From Alphaproteobacteria bacterium (GTDB taxonomy: Bacteria > Pseudomonadota > Alphaproteobacteria > Caulobacterales > Hyphomonadaceae), in contig JAHJSB010000038.1 of NCBI GenBank assembly GCA_018830285.1, positions 1 through 64,000 on the forward strand: a stretch of DNA of 64,000 nt, written 5' to 3'. Position 1 is the first letter of the stretch, and each line of letters begins with the position of its first letter. A program made the position numbers and the translations under genes. The notes under the pieces are model-generated. The model searched no databases and was not told where the DNA came from. It was given only the letters and a program-made list of their open reading frames with translations. Of the stretch, positions 18,057 through 25,361 are shown one piece after another.

Positions 18057-18830
18057 ATGGATCTCAATCTGAAGGACAAGGTGATTTTCGTCGCTGGCGC
18101 CAGCCGCGGTATCGGTCTTGGCATCGTCGAGGCCTGCCTCGCAGAGGGCGCAAAGGTCGCCATCGCAGCTCGCGGCGCCGAGGCGCTGGAAGAACAGCGT
18201 GCGCGCCTGGCCAAGCAATATGGCGAGGACAAGCTCTGGGCCCGCGCCGGTGACTTGCGCGACAGCAAGACAATCGACTCCATGATCGATGCCATCGAAG
18301 CCGACTTCGGCCCACTCTGGGGCGCGGTTGCCAATGTTGGGCTGCACCCCTGCCCGCCCGGGTTTGAAGTGGATGACGAGACCTGGGATGGCGGCATCAG
18401 CCAGAATCTCGATTCCGCCTTCAAGCTCGCCCGCTCGGCCTTGCGCCGGATGACGCCACGCAGCGAAGGCTCGGTCCTGTTGATCACGTCGATTGCCGGA
18501 CTCGGCGCGCTGGGTACGCCACTGACCTATGGCACATCCAAAGCGGCGATGAACCACCTCGCCAAGGAACTCGCACGTGTTGCGGGACCATCGGGCGTGC
18601 GGGTCAATGCCATCGCGCCGGGCAATATCATCTTCCCGGGTGGCGATTGGGAAACCCGGTCCGAAGGCGAACGCGGCGCCGCCTGGAAGAAATGGATCCG
18701 GCGCGAAGTGCCACTGAACCGGTTCGGCCGACCTGACGAAATAGGCTCGGCAGCCGCCTACCTGCTCAGCCCGCTGGCGAGCTTCGTCACGGGCGCCGTC
18801 CTGCCGGTCGATGGCGGCCAGACCAAATAG
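18057..18830 (+). CDS. Short-chain dehydrogenase/reductase
   Basis: A 257-residue classical SDR with the Rossmann motif GASRGIGLG (residues 14-22), the NxG-type ANVG in place of NNAG, the catalytic Ser in LLITSIAG, Tyr/Lys in TYGTSKAA and the late motif VNAIAPGNI. The C-terminus ends in the usual LPVDGG. It reduces or oxidises an unknown alcohol/ketone with NAD(P)H; the sequence resembles FabG-like proteins but substrate is not readable. AGGGAG precedes the ATG. A GC-rich hairpin follows the stop. Confidence 0.9.
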   Translation: MDLNLKDKVIFVAGASRGIGLGIVEACLAEGAKVAIAARGAEALEEQRARLAKQYGEDKLWARAGDLRDSKTIDSMIDAIEADFGPLWGAVANVGLHPCPPGFEVDDETWDGGISQNLDSAFKLARSALRRMTPRSEGSVLLITSIAGLGALGTPLTYGTSKAAMNHLAKELARVAGPSGVRVNAIAPGNIIFPGGDWETRSEGERGAAWKKWIRREVPLNRFGRPDEIGSAAAYLLSPLASFVTGAVLPVDGGQTK

Positions 18831-18853
18831 GTCTGATCCTCTCGCTTTAAAGC

Positions 18854-18880
18854 GCGCCCGGTATCCCAGATGCCGGGCGC
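18854..18880 (+). terminator. Putative terminator hairpin after the SDR gene
   Basis: GCGCCCGG-TAT pairs with ATG-CCGGGCGC (one G-U) around the loop CCCAG. The stem is strong, but the following sequence AACTGCATTT has only a short T-run, so termination may be inefficient or bidirectional. Confidence 0.5.
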
Positions 18881-19003
18881 AACTGCATTTGCCTGCAACG
18901 ATTACATGTCCCATGCATTGTTTAGGCACAGGACTATTCCTGAAGCGGCGCGGGCCCGAACGGCCTGCCGACGCGCCAGAACACTAAGCAAGGAGACATA
19001 ATC

Positions 19004-19579
19004 ATGACTCAACGCGCTCAAGGACGAAAACTCGCCATCCTCGCCACTGACGGTTTCGAACAGGTCGAGCTGACCTCGCCCAAGGAAGCCATCGAAAACG
19101 CTGGCGGCGAAACGCTGATCGTTTCGATCAACCACGGCACGATCCAGGCCAACAAGCACCGCGAACATGGCGACACGTTCAAGGTCGACATGACACTGGA
19201 CGATGCGAAGGCGGAAGAGTTCGACGCACTGCTCATTCCAGGCGGCCTGTTCAGCCCGGACGCCCTGCGCACCAACCAGAAGGCCAGGGACTTTGCGTCC
19301 GCCTTCTTCGCGCAGAAGAAGCCCGTTTTCGCGATCTGCCACGGCCCCCAAGTGTTGATCTCGGCCAATCTCGTCAATGGCCGTGAAGCGACCGGCTACC
19401 CTGCCATCCAGCAGGACCTCTAGAATGCAGGTGCCCGCGTGCTCGACCAGTCGGTCGTCGTGGACTCCGGTCTCGTCACGTCGCGTTCGCCGGACGACCT
19501 CGGCGACTTCAACGCCAAGATCGTCGAGGAAATCTGCGAAGGCAAACATGCCGAACAGCGCCAGTCCGTGACCGCATAA
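19004..19579 (+). pseudogene. PfpI/DJ-1 family gene interrupted by an in-frame TAG
   Basis: The reading frame encodes a PfpI/YhbO-type protein (protease/deglycase family). Residues 1-139 include GFEQVELTSPKEA and the nucleophile elbow AICHGPQVL with C112-H113. Codon 140 is TAG (19421-19423), yet the same frame continues for 51 codons with family-typical sequence (NAGARVLDQSVVVDSGLVTSR, PDDLGDFN) up to TAA at 19577. Relatives usually have Glu at the interrupted position (DLENAG), so a single GAG-to-TAG change explains it. It may be a recent nonsense mutation, a readthrough site or a sequencing error. The truncated product keeps the catalytic cysteine but lacks the last strand and helix. A strong terminator follows. 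Confidence 0.85.
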
Positions 19580-19623
19580 TACGGGCAGCGACGCTCCGAT
19601 GGGAGCGAAACGCAGAATACTAG

Positions 19624-19653
19624 AGGCGCTCTCCGTTTGGAGGGCGCTTTTTT
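19624..19653 (+). terminator. Rho-independent terminator after the PfpI gene
   Basis: A 9-bp stem (19626-19634 with 19639-19647, one G-U) with loop GTTT is followed by TTTTTT. It lies 45 bp after the final TAA and inside a spurious upstream extension of the next ORF, which supports the later ATG at 19742 for that gene. Confidence 0.85.
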
Positions 19654-19741
19654 CTGGCTCGGCGGCGTGGGAGACAGCGCCCCGTTTCCGTACAGCGGAT
19701 CAGGCTTGCGCCCCGGGGGCCGCCTGCTGCATAGGCCTGCC

Positions 19742-20950
19742 ATGCCCGACGTGCGCCCTTCCCCCCATCATGACGCCATCGTCCTCGGCGCCGGCGCGGC
19801 CGGACTGTTCTGCGCCAGCCGTATGGGACAGACGGGTCTCAATGTCCTCGTCATCGATCACGCGGCAAAACCTGCCGAGAAGGTGCGCATTTCCGGGGGT
19901 GGGCGATGCAATTTCACCAATATCCATACCGCGCCAGACCGGTTCATTTCGGAAAACCCGCACTTCGCCAAATCCGCGCTCGCCCGCTACACGCCGGACG
20001 ACTTCCTCGCGCTGCTGACGCGCCACGGCATTTCCTGGCATGAGAAGACGCTCGGCCAGCTCTTCTGCGACCAGAAATCCGGCGCGATCATCCAGATGCT
20101 GCTCGACGAGCTTGAGGCCGTCGGCGGTGACCTGCGCCTCGGCACAGAGATAAGGTCCGTCACCCACGCCGATGGCCTGTTCACGGTCGATACCTCCGCT
20201 GGTGCCTTCACCGCGCCAAAGGTGGTCGTTGCCACCGGCGGGCTCTCCATCCCCAAGATGGGAGCAACCGGCCTCGCCTATGACCTGGCCCGCCAGTTCG
20301 GCCATGACATCATCCCCACCCGTGCCGCGCTCGTGCCCTTCGTCTTCACCGGCGCCGACCATGAGGACTTCGCCTCGATCTCCGGCGTCGCCTGCGACGT
20401 TCGCGCCAGCACAGACAGCGCCGCCTTCGACGAAGCCATGCTGTTCACCCATCGCGGCCTGTCCGGCCCGGCGATCCTGCAGGTCTCTTCCTACTGGTCC
20501 CCGGGCCAGCCTGTGACGCTGAGCCTCCTGCCGGGCATCGACATCGGCGAGACATTGAAAGCCGCCAAGCGCGACAGGCCGATGCAGACGCTGGGCGCGG
20601 CCCTGGAGGACCTCTTCGCCAAACGGCTCGCCGAGCTGGTCCTGAAACGGACGAACCACCCCCCTGCCAGCCGCCTCGCAGACACCTCCCACACCACGCT
20701 CGACGCCCTCGTCACCACCCTCGCGGCATGGGTCGTGCGCCCGGCTGGCACCGAGGGCTGGCGCACGGCAGAAGTCACGGCTGGTGGGATAGACACGGCG
20801 GGCCTGTCGTCCAAAACAATGGAGAGCCGCAAGGTTGCAGGACTCTATTTCATCGGCGAATGCGTCGATGTCACGGGCTGGCTTGGCGGCTATAATTTCC
20901 AGTGGGCCTGGGCGAGCGCCGCCGCCGCTGCAGCCGGAGCCGCCGTGTAA
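19742..20950 (+). CDS. HI0933-family FAD-dependent oxidoreductase
   Basis: A 402-residue two-dinucleotide-fold flavoprotein of the HI0933/YhiN family. The FAD-binding motif VLGAGAAGLFCA lies near residue 13, followed by the family signature EKVRISGGGRCNFTN, the second nucleotide motif VVVATGGLSIPKMGATG, and the C-terminal GLYFIGECVDVTGWLGGYN that contacts FAD. The reaction is not established for the family. The ATG at 19742 is preferred because the longer frame would begin within the terminator of the preceding gene. The gene is followed 59 bp later by a VTT membrane protein on the same strand. Confidence 0.9.
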   Translation: MPDVRPSPHHDAIVLGAGAAGLFCASRMGQTGLNVLVIDHAAKPAEKVRISGGGRCNFTNIHTAPDRFISENPHFAKSALARYTPDDFLALLTRHGISWHEKTLGQLFCDQKSGAIIQMLLDELEAVGGDLRLGTEIRSVTHADGLFTVDTSAGAFTAPKVVVATGGLSIPKMGATGLAYDLARQFGHDIIPTRAALVPFVFTGADHEDFASISGVACDVRASTDSAAFDEAMLFTHRGLSGPAILQVSSYWSPGQPVTLSLLPGIDIGETLKAAKRDRPMQTLGAALEDLFAKRLAELVLKRTNHPPASRLADTSHTTLDALVTTLAAWVVRPAGTEGWRTAEVTAGGIDTAGLSSKTMESRKVAGLYFIGECVDVTGWLGGYNFQWAWASAAAAAAGAAV

Positions 20951-21009
20951 CGAAAGCGTTGCAACTGACCGCTTGACGCAAGGCGGCACTGGCCGCATGC
21001 GATGCGATC

Positions 21010-21753
21010 ATGAGCCCGACCGACAAGACCGCCAGCCAGCCAGCCCGCCGGACGCTGATCCTCGGCGCCGGTCTGCTGGGCGCCGTGCTCGTCATCTTCA
21101 TCATGGGAAAGCTCGGCCTTCTCCCCCGCGCAGACACGCTCAACAGCTGGATGGAAACCGTCGCCGGCAGCCCGTGGGGCCTCCCCGCCCTGATCCTCGT
21201 CTTCTGCGTCGCGGCGTTTCTGGGGGTCCCGCAATTCGCCCTGATTGCTGCAGCCGTCGCCCTGTTCGGCCCCTGGCTGGGATTCACCTATGCGTGGATC
21301 GCGAACATGTTTTCGGGCTCACTCACATTCTGGGTCGGCCGCATGGCCGGCGAACAGGCATTCCGCCGTTATGCCGGCGCGACCGCAAACAGGCTCGCCG
21401 CCTTTGTTGGCCGCAACGCCTTCGCGACCAGCGCGCTCGTGCGCAACGTGCCGACCGGACCGTTCATCATGGTCAACATGGCCTTCGGCGTCAGCACCGC
21501 GAAATATCGCGACTTTGTCCTCGGCATGGCAGTTGGCATCCTGCCCAAGCTCGCGCTGATTGCCTTTGCCGGTCAGAGCCTGTTTGCTGCGCTCAAGGGC
21601 AATCCCGGTATCGCCATTCTCGCCGCAATCACTGCAGCCGCCATCTATGCAGCAATCGCGCTTTATGCGCGGACGCGTATGGCGCCCAAAGGGCAATCTG
21701 TTCCCCTGATCAGCGACCCGCCGGTTGACACGGGGACGAAACAAGATGAATAA
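21010..21753 (+). CDS. TVP38/TMEM64 (VTT-domain) membrane protein
   Basis: A 247-residue inner-membrane protein of the DedA/VTT superfamily. A first helix (residues 15-35) is followed by the re-entrant region FLGVPQFALIAAAVALFG and the motif FVGRNAFATSALVRNVPTG, close to the F..R..P.VP.. signature of VTT proteins, and further helices to residue 225. Family members affect membrane lipid handling and envelope stress tolerance; transport substrate here is unknown. The gene ends 7 bp before the leucine-rich leader peptide of leuA. Confidence 0.85.
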   Translation: MSPTDKTASQPARRTLILGAGLLGAVLVIFIMGKLGLLPRADTLNSWMETVAGSPWGLPALILVFCVAAFLGVPQFALIAAAVALFGPWLGFTYAWIANMFSGSLTFWVGRMAGEQAFRRYAGATANRLAAFVGRNAFATSALVRNVPTGPFIMVNMAFGVSTAKYRDFVLGMAVGILPKLALIAFAGQSLFAALKGNPGIAILAAITAAAIYAAIALYARTRMAPKGQSVPLISDPPVDTGTKQDE

Positions 21754-21760
21754 AAGAGCA

Positions 21761-21823
21761 ATGTGGAAGAATTTGCCTCTTAGCCTCCTGCTTACCGGCC
21801 CCTGGCCGGAGCCGTCTGCCTAG
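21761..21823 (+). CDS. Leucine-rich leader peptide of leuA
   Basis: A 20-codon ORF reading MWKNLPLSLLLTGPWPEPSA. Five of the seven codons 5-11 specify leucine (TTG, CTT, CTC, CTG, CTT), exactly what a leucine attenuator needs, and the next gene is 2-isopropylmalate synthase. AAGAG lies a few bases upstream as a weak ribosome site. The peptide's stop falls inside a set of alternative hairpins. Such leaders before leu/ilv/trp genes are well known in proteobacteria; the assignment here rests on sequence and context. Confidence 0.75.
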   Translation: MWKNLPLSLLLTGPWPEPSA

Positions 21824-21865
21824 AACCGGCAGTCGCGCGGCCAGGGGAATGCTTCACGCCTCCCT
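21795..21865 (+). promoter_or_regulatory. Attenuator-like alternative RNA structures before leuA
   Basis: Two pairings are mutually exclusive. The short hairpin pairs CCGGCC (21795-21800) with GGCCGG (21804-21809). The long-range stem pairs CCCCTGGCCG (21799-21808) with CGGCCAGGGG (21838-21847), perfect over 10 bp, and encloses a small hairpin 21816-21820/21828-21832 whose loop holds the leader stop. A weak third pairing joins 21844-21848 with 21861-21865. A ribosome stalled at the Leu codons would cover the 5' arms. No U-tract follows, so control may act through Rho or translation of leuA rather than an intrinsic terminator. Confidence 0.55.
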
Positions 21866-21890
21866 CACACATTAAGCAGAGCCGCAAACC

Positions 21891-23423
21891 ATGACTTCCA
21901 ATCCTCATATCCGCATCTTCGACACAACCTTGCGTGACGGCGAGCAATCGCCCGGCGCGTCCATGACCCATATCGAAAAGCTCGAACTCGCTAGCCTGAT
22001 GGAAGACATGGGCGTCGATGTGATCGAGGCCGGTTTTCCCGCCGCCTCCGACGGTGACTTCGCCGCTGTCAGCGCCATCGCCGCCCAGTCAAAAAGTGCC
22101 ATAATCTGCGGCCTCGCCCGCTCGACGCCCGGCGATATCGAACGCTGCGCCGAAGCCGTGAAACAGGCCGCCCGGCCGCGCATTCACACGTTCATCTCGA
22201 CCAGCCCCGTGCACATGAAGCACAAGCTGAAAATGGGCGCGAACGCGGTGCTCGAAGCGGTAGGCCGCTCGGTTGCCCAGGCGCGCAACCATACCGACGA
22301 TGTCGAATGGAGCGCCGAGGATGCGACGCGCACCGAGTTCGACTTCCTGTGCAAGTGTATCGATCTTGCCATTGCGTCGGGCGCCACAACGATCAACGTG
22401 CCCGATACAGTCGGTTATTCCCATCCGGACGAGTATGGCGCGCTGTTCCGCCGCTTGATCGAGAATGTCGCAAACTCCGACAAGGTGATCTGGTCGGCCC
22501 ATTGCCACAATGACCTCGGCCTCGCGGTCGCCAACTCCATCTCGGCCGTCGCCAATGGCGCCCGACAGATCGAATGCGCCATCAACGGACTCGGCGAACG
22601 GGCTGGCAATGCCGCGCTGGAAGAGGTTGTCATGGCGATGAAGGTCCGCGAGGACACGCTGCCCTTCTCGACCACGGTCAATCCGGCCTACCTGTCACGC
22701 GCCTCGGCCATGGTCAGCCGCATCACGGGTTTCCCGGTGCAGTACAACAAGGCCATCGTCGGCAAGAACGCCTTCGCGCATGAAAGCGGCATCCACCAGG
22801 ACGGCATGCTGAAAAATGCCGAGACCTACGAGATCATGAAGCCGGAAGATGTCGGCGTCGCCAAGACGTCGCTGGTAATGGGCAAGCATTCGGGGCGCCA
22901 CGCCTTCCGCGACAAGCTGGAGAGCATGGGCTACTTTCTCGAAGGCGATGCGCTGAATGATGCCTTCAAGCGCTTCAAGACCCTGGCCGACAAGAAAAAG
23001 CATGTCTTCGACGACGACATCGCCGTCCTGGTCGACGACCAGTTGGCCGCTGAAGGCGAGCGCATCGTGTTCAAACGCCTGCGCGTCGTCTGTGGCACCG
23101 ACGGCCCGCAAACGGCCGAGATCGACCTGACGATAGAAGGTGACGAGAAATATGCCATCGCCCGTGGCAATGGCCCTGTTGATGCAGTCTTCAACGCCAT
23201 CCGCCAGATCGTTCCGCATGACGCAAAGCTGGATCTCTATCAGGTCCACGCAGTGACCGGCGGCACCGACGCTCAAGCTACAGTCTCGGTCCGCCTGAAT
23301 GGTGAGGGCATCATGGCGACAGGACGCTCGTCGGACCCCGATACTCTGGTCGCCAGCGCCAAGGCCTACCTCCACGCGGTGAACAAGCTCGAGGCCCGCA
23401 AGGCCAAACGCAAGGCAGCTTAG
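21891..23423 (+). CDS. leuA: 2-isopropylmalate synthase
   Basis: It condenses acetyl-CoA with 2-ketoisovalerate, the first committed step of leucine synthesis. The 510-residue length fits the short-form LeuA1 type. The TIM-barrel begins with FDTTLRDGEQSPGAS (metal-binding Asp and catalytic residues), contains HCHNDLGLAVANS with the metal His pair and NGLGERAGN, and a C-terminal LeuA dimer domain (about residues 370-505) provides leucine feedback inhibition. The gene is preceded by a leucine-rich leader peptide, so both transcript and enzyme appear leucine-controlled. No other leu genes are in the window. Confidence 0.95.
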   Translation: MTSNPHIRIFDTTLRDGEQSPGASMTHIEKLELASLMEDMGVDVIEAGFPAASDGDFAAVSAIAAQSKSAIICGLARSTPGDIERCAEAVKQAARPRIHTFISTSPVHMKHKLKMGANAVLEAVGRSVAQARNHTDDVEWSAEDATRTEFDFLCKCIDLAIASGATTINVPDTVGYSHPDEYGALFRRLIENVANSDKVIWSAHCHNDLGLAVANSISAVANGARQIECAINGLGERAGNAALEEVVMAMKVREDTLPFSTTVNPAYLSRASAMVSRITGFPVQYNKAIVGKNAFAHESGIHQDGMLKNAETYEIMKPEDVGVAKTSLVMGKHSGRHAFRDKLESMGYFLEGDALNDAFKRFKTLADKKKHVFDDDIAVLVDDQLAAEGERIVFKRLRVVCGTDGPQTAEIDLTIEGDEKYAIARGNGPVDAVFNAIRQIVPHDAKLDLYQVHAVTGGTDAQATVSVRLNGEGIMATGRSSDPDTLVASAKAYLHAVNKLEARKAKRKAA

Positions 23424-23488
23424 GGAACCTAACTGCACCTCACGCGATTCAGGTGTGCAGACACTCTGTATCGCGTTAGGAAGCGGGC

Positions 23489-24082
23489 ATGGCCATGGTA
23501 AACAACCTCGAATCGCTTCTGGCGAGCCTGACGGAATGCACGTCGGGCGATGACGTCACCGTGCGCGACCTGCTGAATGCTGTCGGGCGCCGGTCCTATG
23601 GCCCCATCCTGCTGCTGCTCGGGTTCATTGCGGTCACGCCGCTGACCATCATTCCAGGCACCAGCTGGCTCGTTGCCCTGATCACATTGCTGATCGCCGG
23701 ACAGATCGTGATTGGCCGGAAGTTTCCCTGGGTGCCACGGCGCGTGCTGGACATATCCTTTCCGCGCGCAGCCCTGGTGTCCGGGGTGGAGCAGGCCGGC
23801 AAATACGTCCGGCCGGTCGACCGGGTCCTGAAGCCGCGGCTCGCCTTCCTGTCCGGCCCTCCTTTCATCGCGCTGGCGGCGCTGGTCTGCGTCGCCGCTG
23901 CGCTTGTGACTTTCCCGCTGGGCCTTTTTCCGTTCGGACCCATTCTGCCGGGACTGACCGTGCTTCTGTTTGGCCTGGGCCTGACGGCGCGGGACGGTTT
24001 TGTGCTCGTAGCGGCGGGTGCCGGCCTCGCCGGCGCTGTCTGGCTGCTGTTGCGCGTGTGGTCCGCCCTCCCATTCGGTTGA
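23489..24082 (+). CDS. ExoD family membrane protein
   Basis: A 197-residue inner-membrane protein of the ExoD (exopolysaccharide synthesis) family. It begins with a cytosolic segment (TVRDLLNAVGRRSYGP, the family signature) and then has about five hydrophobic helices including LLLLGFIAVTPLTIIPG and PLGLFPFGPILPG. In rhizobia ExoD affects exopolysaccharide production and alkali tolerance; the biochemical role is unknown. AGGAAG precedes the ATG. The 65 bp between leuA and this gene hold imperfect inverted repeats (outer arms CCTAAC 23428-23433 and GTTAGG 23475-23480) that may end the leuA transcript. Confidence 0.88.
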   Translation: MAMVNNLESLLASLTECTSGDDVTVRDLLNAVGRRSYGPILLLLGFIAVTPLTIIPGTSWLVALITLLIAGQIVIGRKFPWVPRRVLDISFPRAALVSGVEQAGKYVRPVDRVLKPRLAFLSGPPFIALAALVCVAAALVTFPLGLFPFGPILPGLTVLLFGLGLTARDGFVLVAAGAGLAGAVWLLLRVWSALPFG

Positions 24083-24176
24083 ATCGAGGCGATTCCCGTA
24101 ACAGGACAGTTGGCTTGCGCCGCTTCGACGCTGCCTGTTACATGCGTGGGCGCAGAATGCGCCGGGACCGCGGATA

Positions 24177-25316
24177 ATGACCAATCTCAGTTATTCGGAA
24201 GAAAGCACTGTGACGACCCGCGTCCGTCGCCGGTCAGAGCGCCATTTGCCTTTCATGCCTTATGGCTTTGTTCCTCTTTTCGGCCTGCTGGTGCTGTTCT
24301 GGATCGGCATGGGCCCTTTTGCGAAGCGCATCATCGAACAAACTGCCATCAGGTCCGCAGAACAGACGCTGGCAGCCAATGGCGCTGACTGGGTGCGGCC
24401 AGTCGTATCGGGCCAATGGGTCTGGCTTGAAGGCCAGCCGCCTACCTCGATGGAAGGCGAGCAAGTCATCGCCCTGATGCGCGCGGCCCAGACACCGACC
24501 TGGCTGGGCGCGGCGGCACCCGTCACGCGTGTGGTCGAACGGTTCGGCTCGCCGGTGATACCCACCACCATAACCCGCAAACCGGAATGGACGTTCCGCC
24601 TGGCCGACGGTGTGCTCGAGCTCAACGGCAACGTCCCGAGCGAGACGACACGCAGCTCACTCGTGGCTGCAGCGGAAGGCCTCATTGATCCGCCTCGCAT
24701 CGCCAGAGTCGCGGATTTCCTGACAGTCACGCATGTCGCAGACGATCCGGCCTATTCCGAAGTCGCGCTCAAAGGGATCCGCGCAGTGGGCAGCTGCGAC
24801 CGCGGCGTCGCAACATTCCTCAACGTGGAGTTTTCCCTGCGTTGTGAACTGCCGCAATCGGGTGTTGCCGCCCTCCAGCAAGTGATTGCCAGCCCGCAGC
24901 CCGTCGGCCGCCTTGGCAACATCGATATCCTGCCAAATGAAGCGGTCGCCACGTGTGAAACATCGCTCTCCGATCTCCTCGGCACGACCCACATACAGTT
25001 CGCCCCTTCGAGCGCTGCCATCGATCCCAGCAGCTCGGCCCTGCTCCAGTCGGTTGCGGATGCCGCGTCGACCTGTCCCGGCACGCTGCGGATCGAAGGC
25101 CATACAGACAGCATGGGCAGCGCGAATGCCAATGAATTGCTGGGTGACGCCCGCGCCGAAGCTGTTCGCGACGCCTTGATTGCGCGCGGCGTTCCGGCAG
25201 AGCGGCTGCTGGCCGAAGGTTTTGGCGCCCGAAAGCCGATTGACGTCAATACGACAGCGGAAGGACGAGCGCATAATCGGCGGATCGAAATTCGCGTCGT
25301 CCGTGCATCCGATTGA
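24177..25316 (+). CDS. Membrane-anchored OmpA-domain protein with BON-like region
   Basis: A 379-residue protein with one N-terminal transmembrane helix (about residues 30-48), a periplasmic middle region resembling BON repeats (ADGVLELNGNVPSETTR) and a C-terminal OmpA peptidoglycan-binding domain (about 265-375) with IQFAPSSAAI, the diagnostic EGHTDSMGSANAN and FGARKPI...RAHNRRIEI. This order resembles mycobacterial Rv0899/ArfA. It probably links the inner membrane to peptidoglycan. A GTG at 24210 is an alternative start. It lies 45 bp upstream of the repeat/HHH membrane protein and the two may form one unit. Confidence 0.82.
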   Translation: MTNLSYSEESTVTTRVRRRSERHLPFMPYGFVPLFGLLVLFWIGMGPFAKRIIEQTAIRSAEQTLAANGADWVRPVVSGQWVWLEGQPPTSMEGEQVIALMRAAQTPTWLGAAAPVTRVVERFGSPVIPTTITRKPEWTFRLADGVLELNGNVPSETTRSSLVAAAEGLIDPPRIARVADFLTVTHVADDPAYSEVALKGIRAVGSCDRGVATFLNVEFSLRCELPQSGVAALQQVIASPQPVGRLGNIDILPNEAVATCETSLSDLLGTTHIQFAPSSAAIDPSSSALLQSVADAASTCPGTLRIEGHTDSMGSANANELLGDARAEAVRDALIARGVPAERLLAEGFGARKPIDVNTTAEGRAHNRRIEIRVVRASD

Positions 25317-25361
25317 CCCCGGCAGGGCATTCGGGCTCTTTTGACCTAGCGAGTTTATATC

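Noticed and set aside
19637-19741. Earlier start for the HI0933 flavoprotein
   Set aside because: The extra 35 codons run through the terminator of the preceding gene and do not match the family N-terminus.
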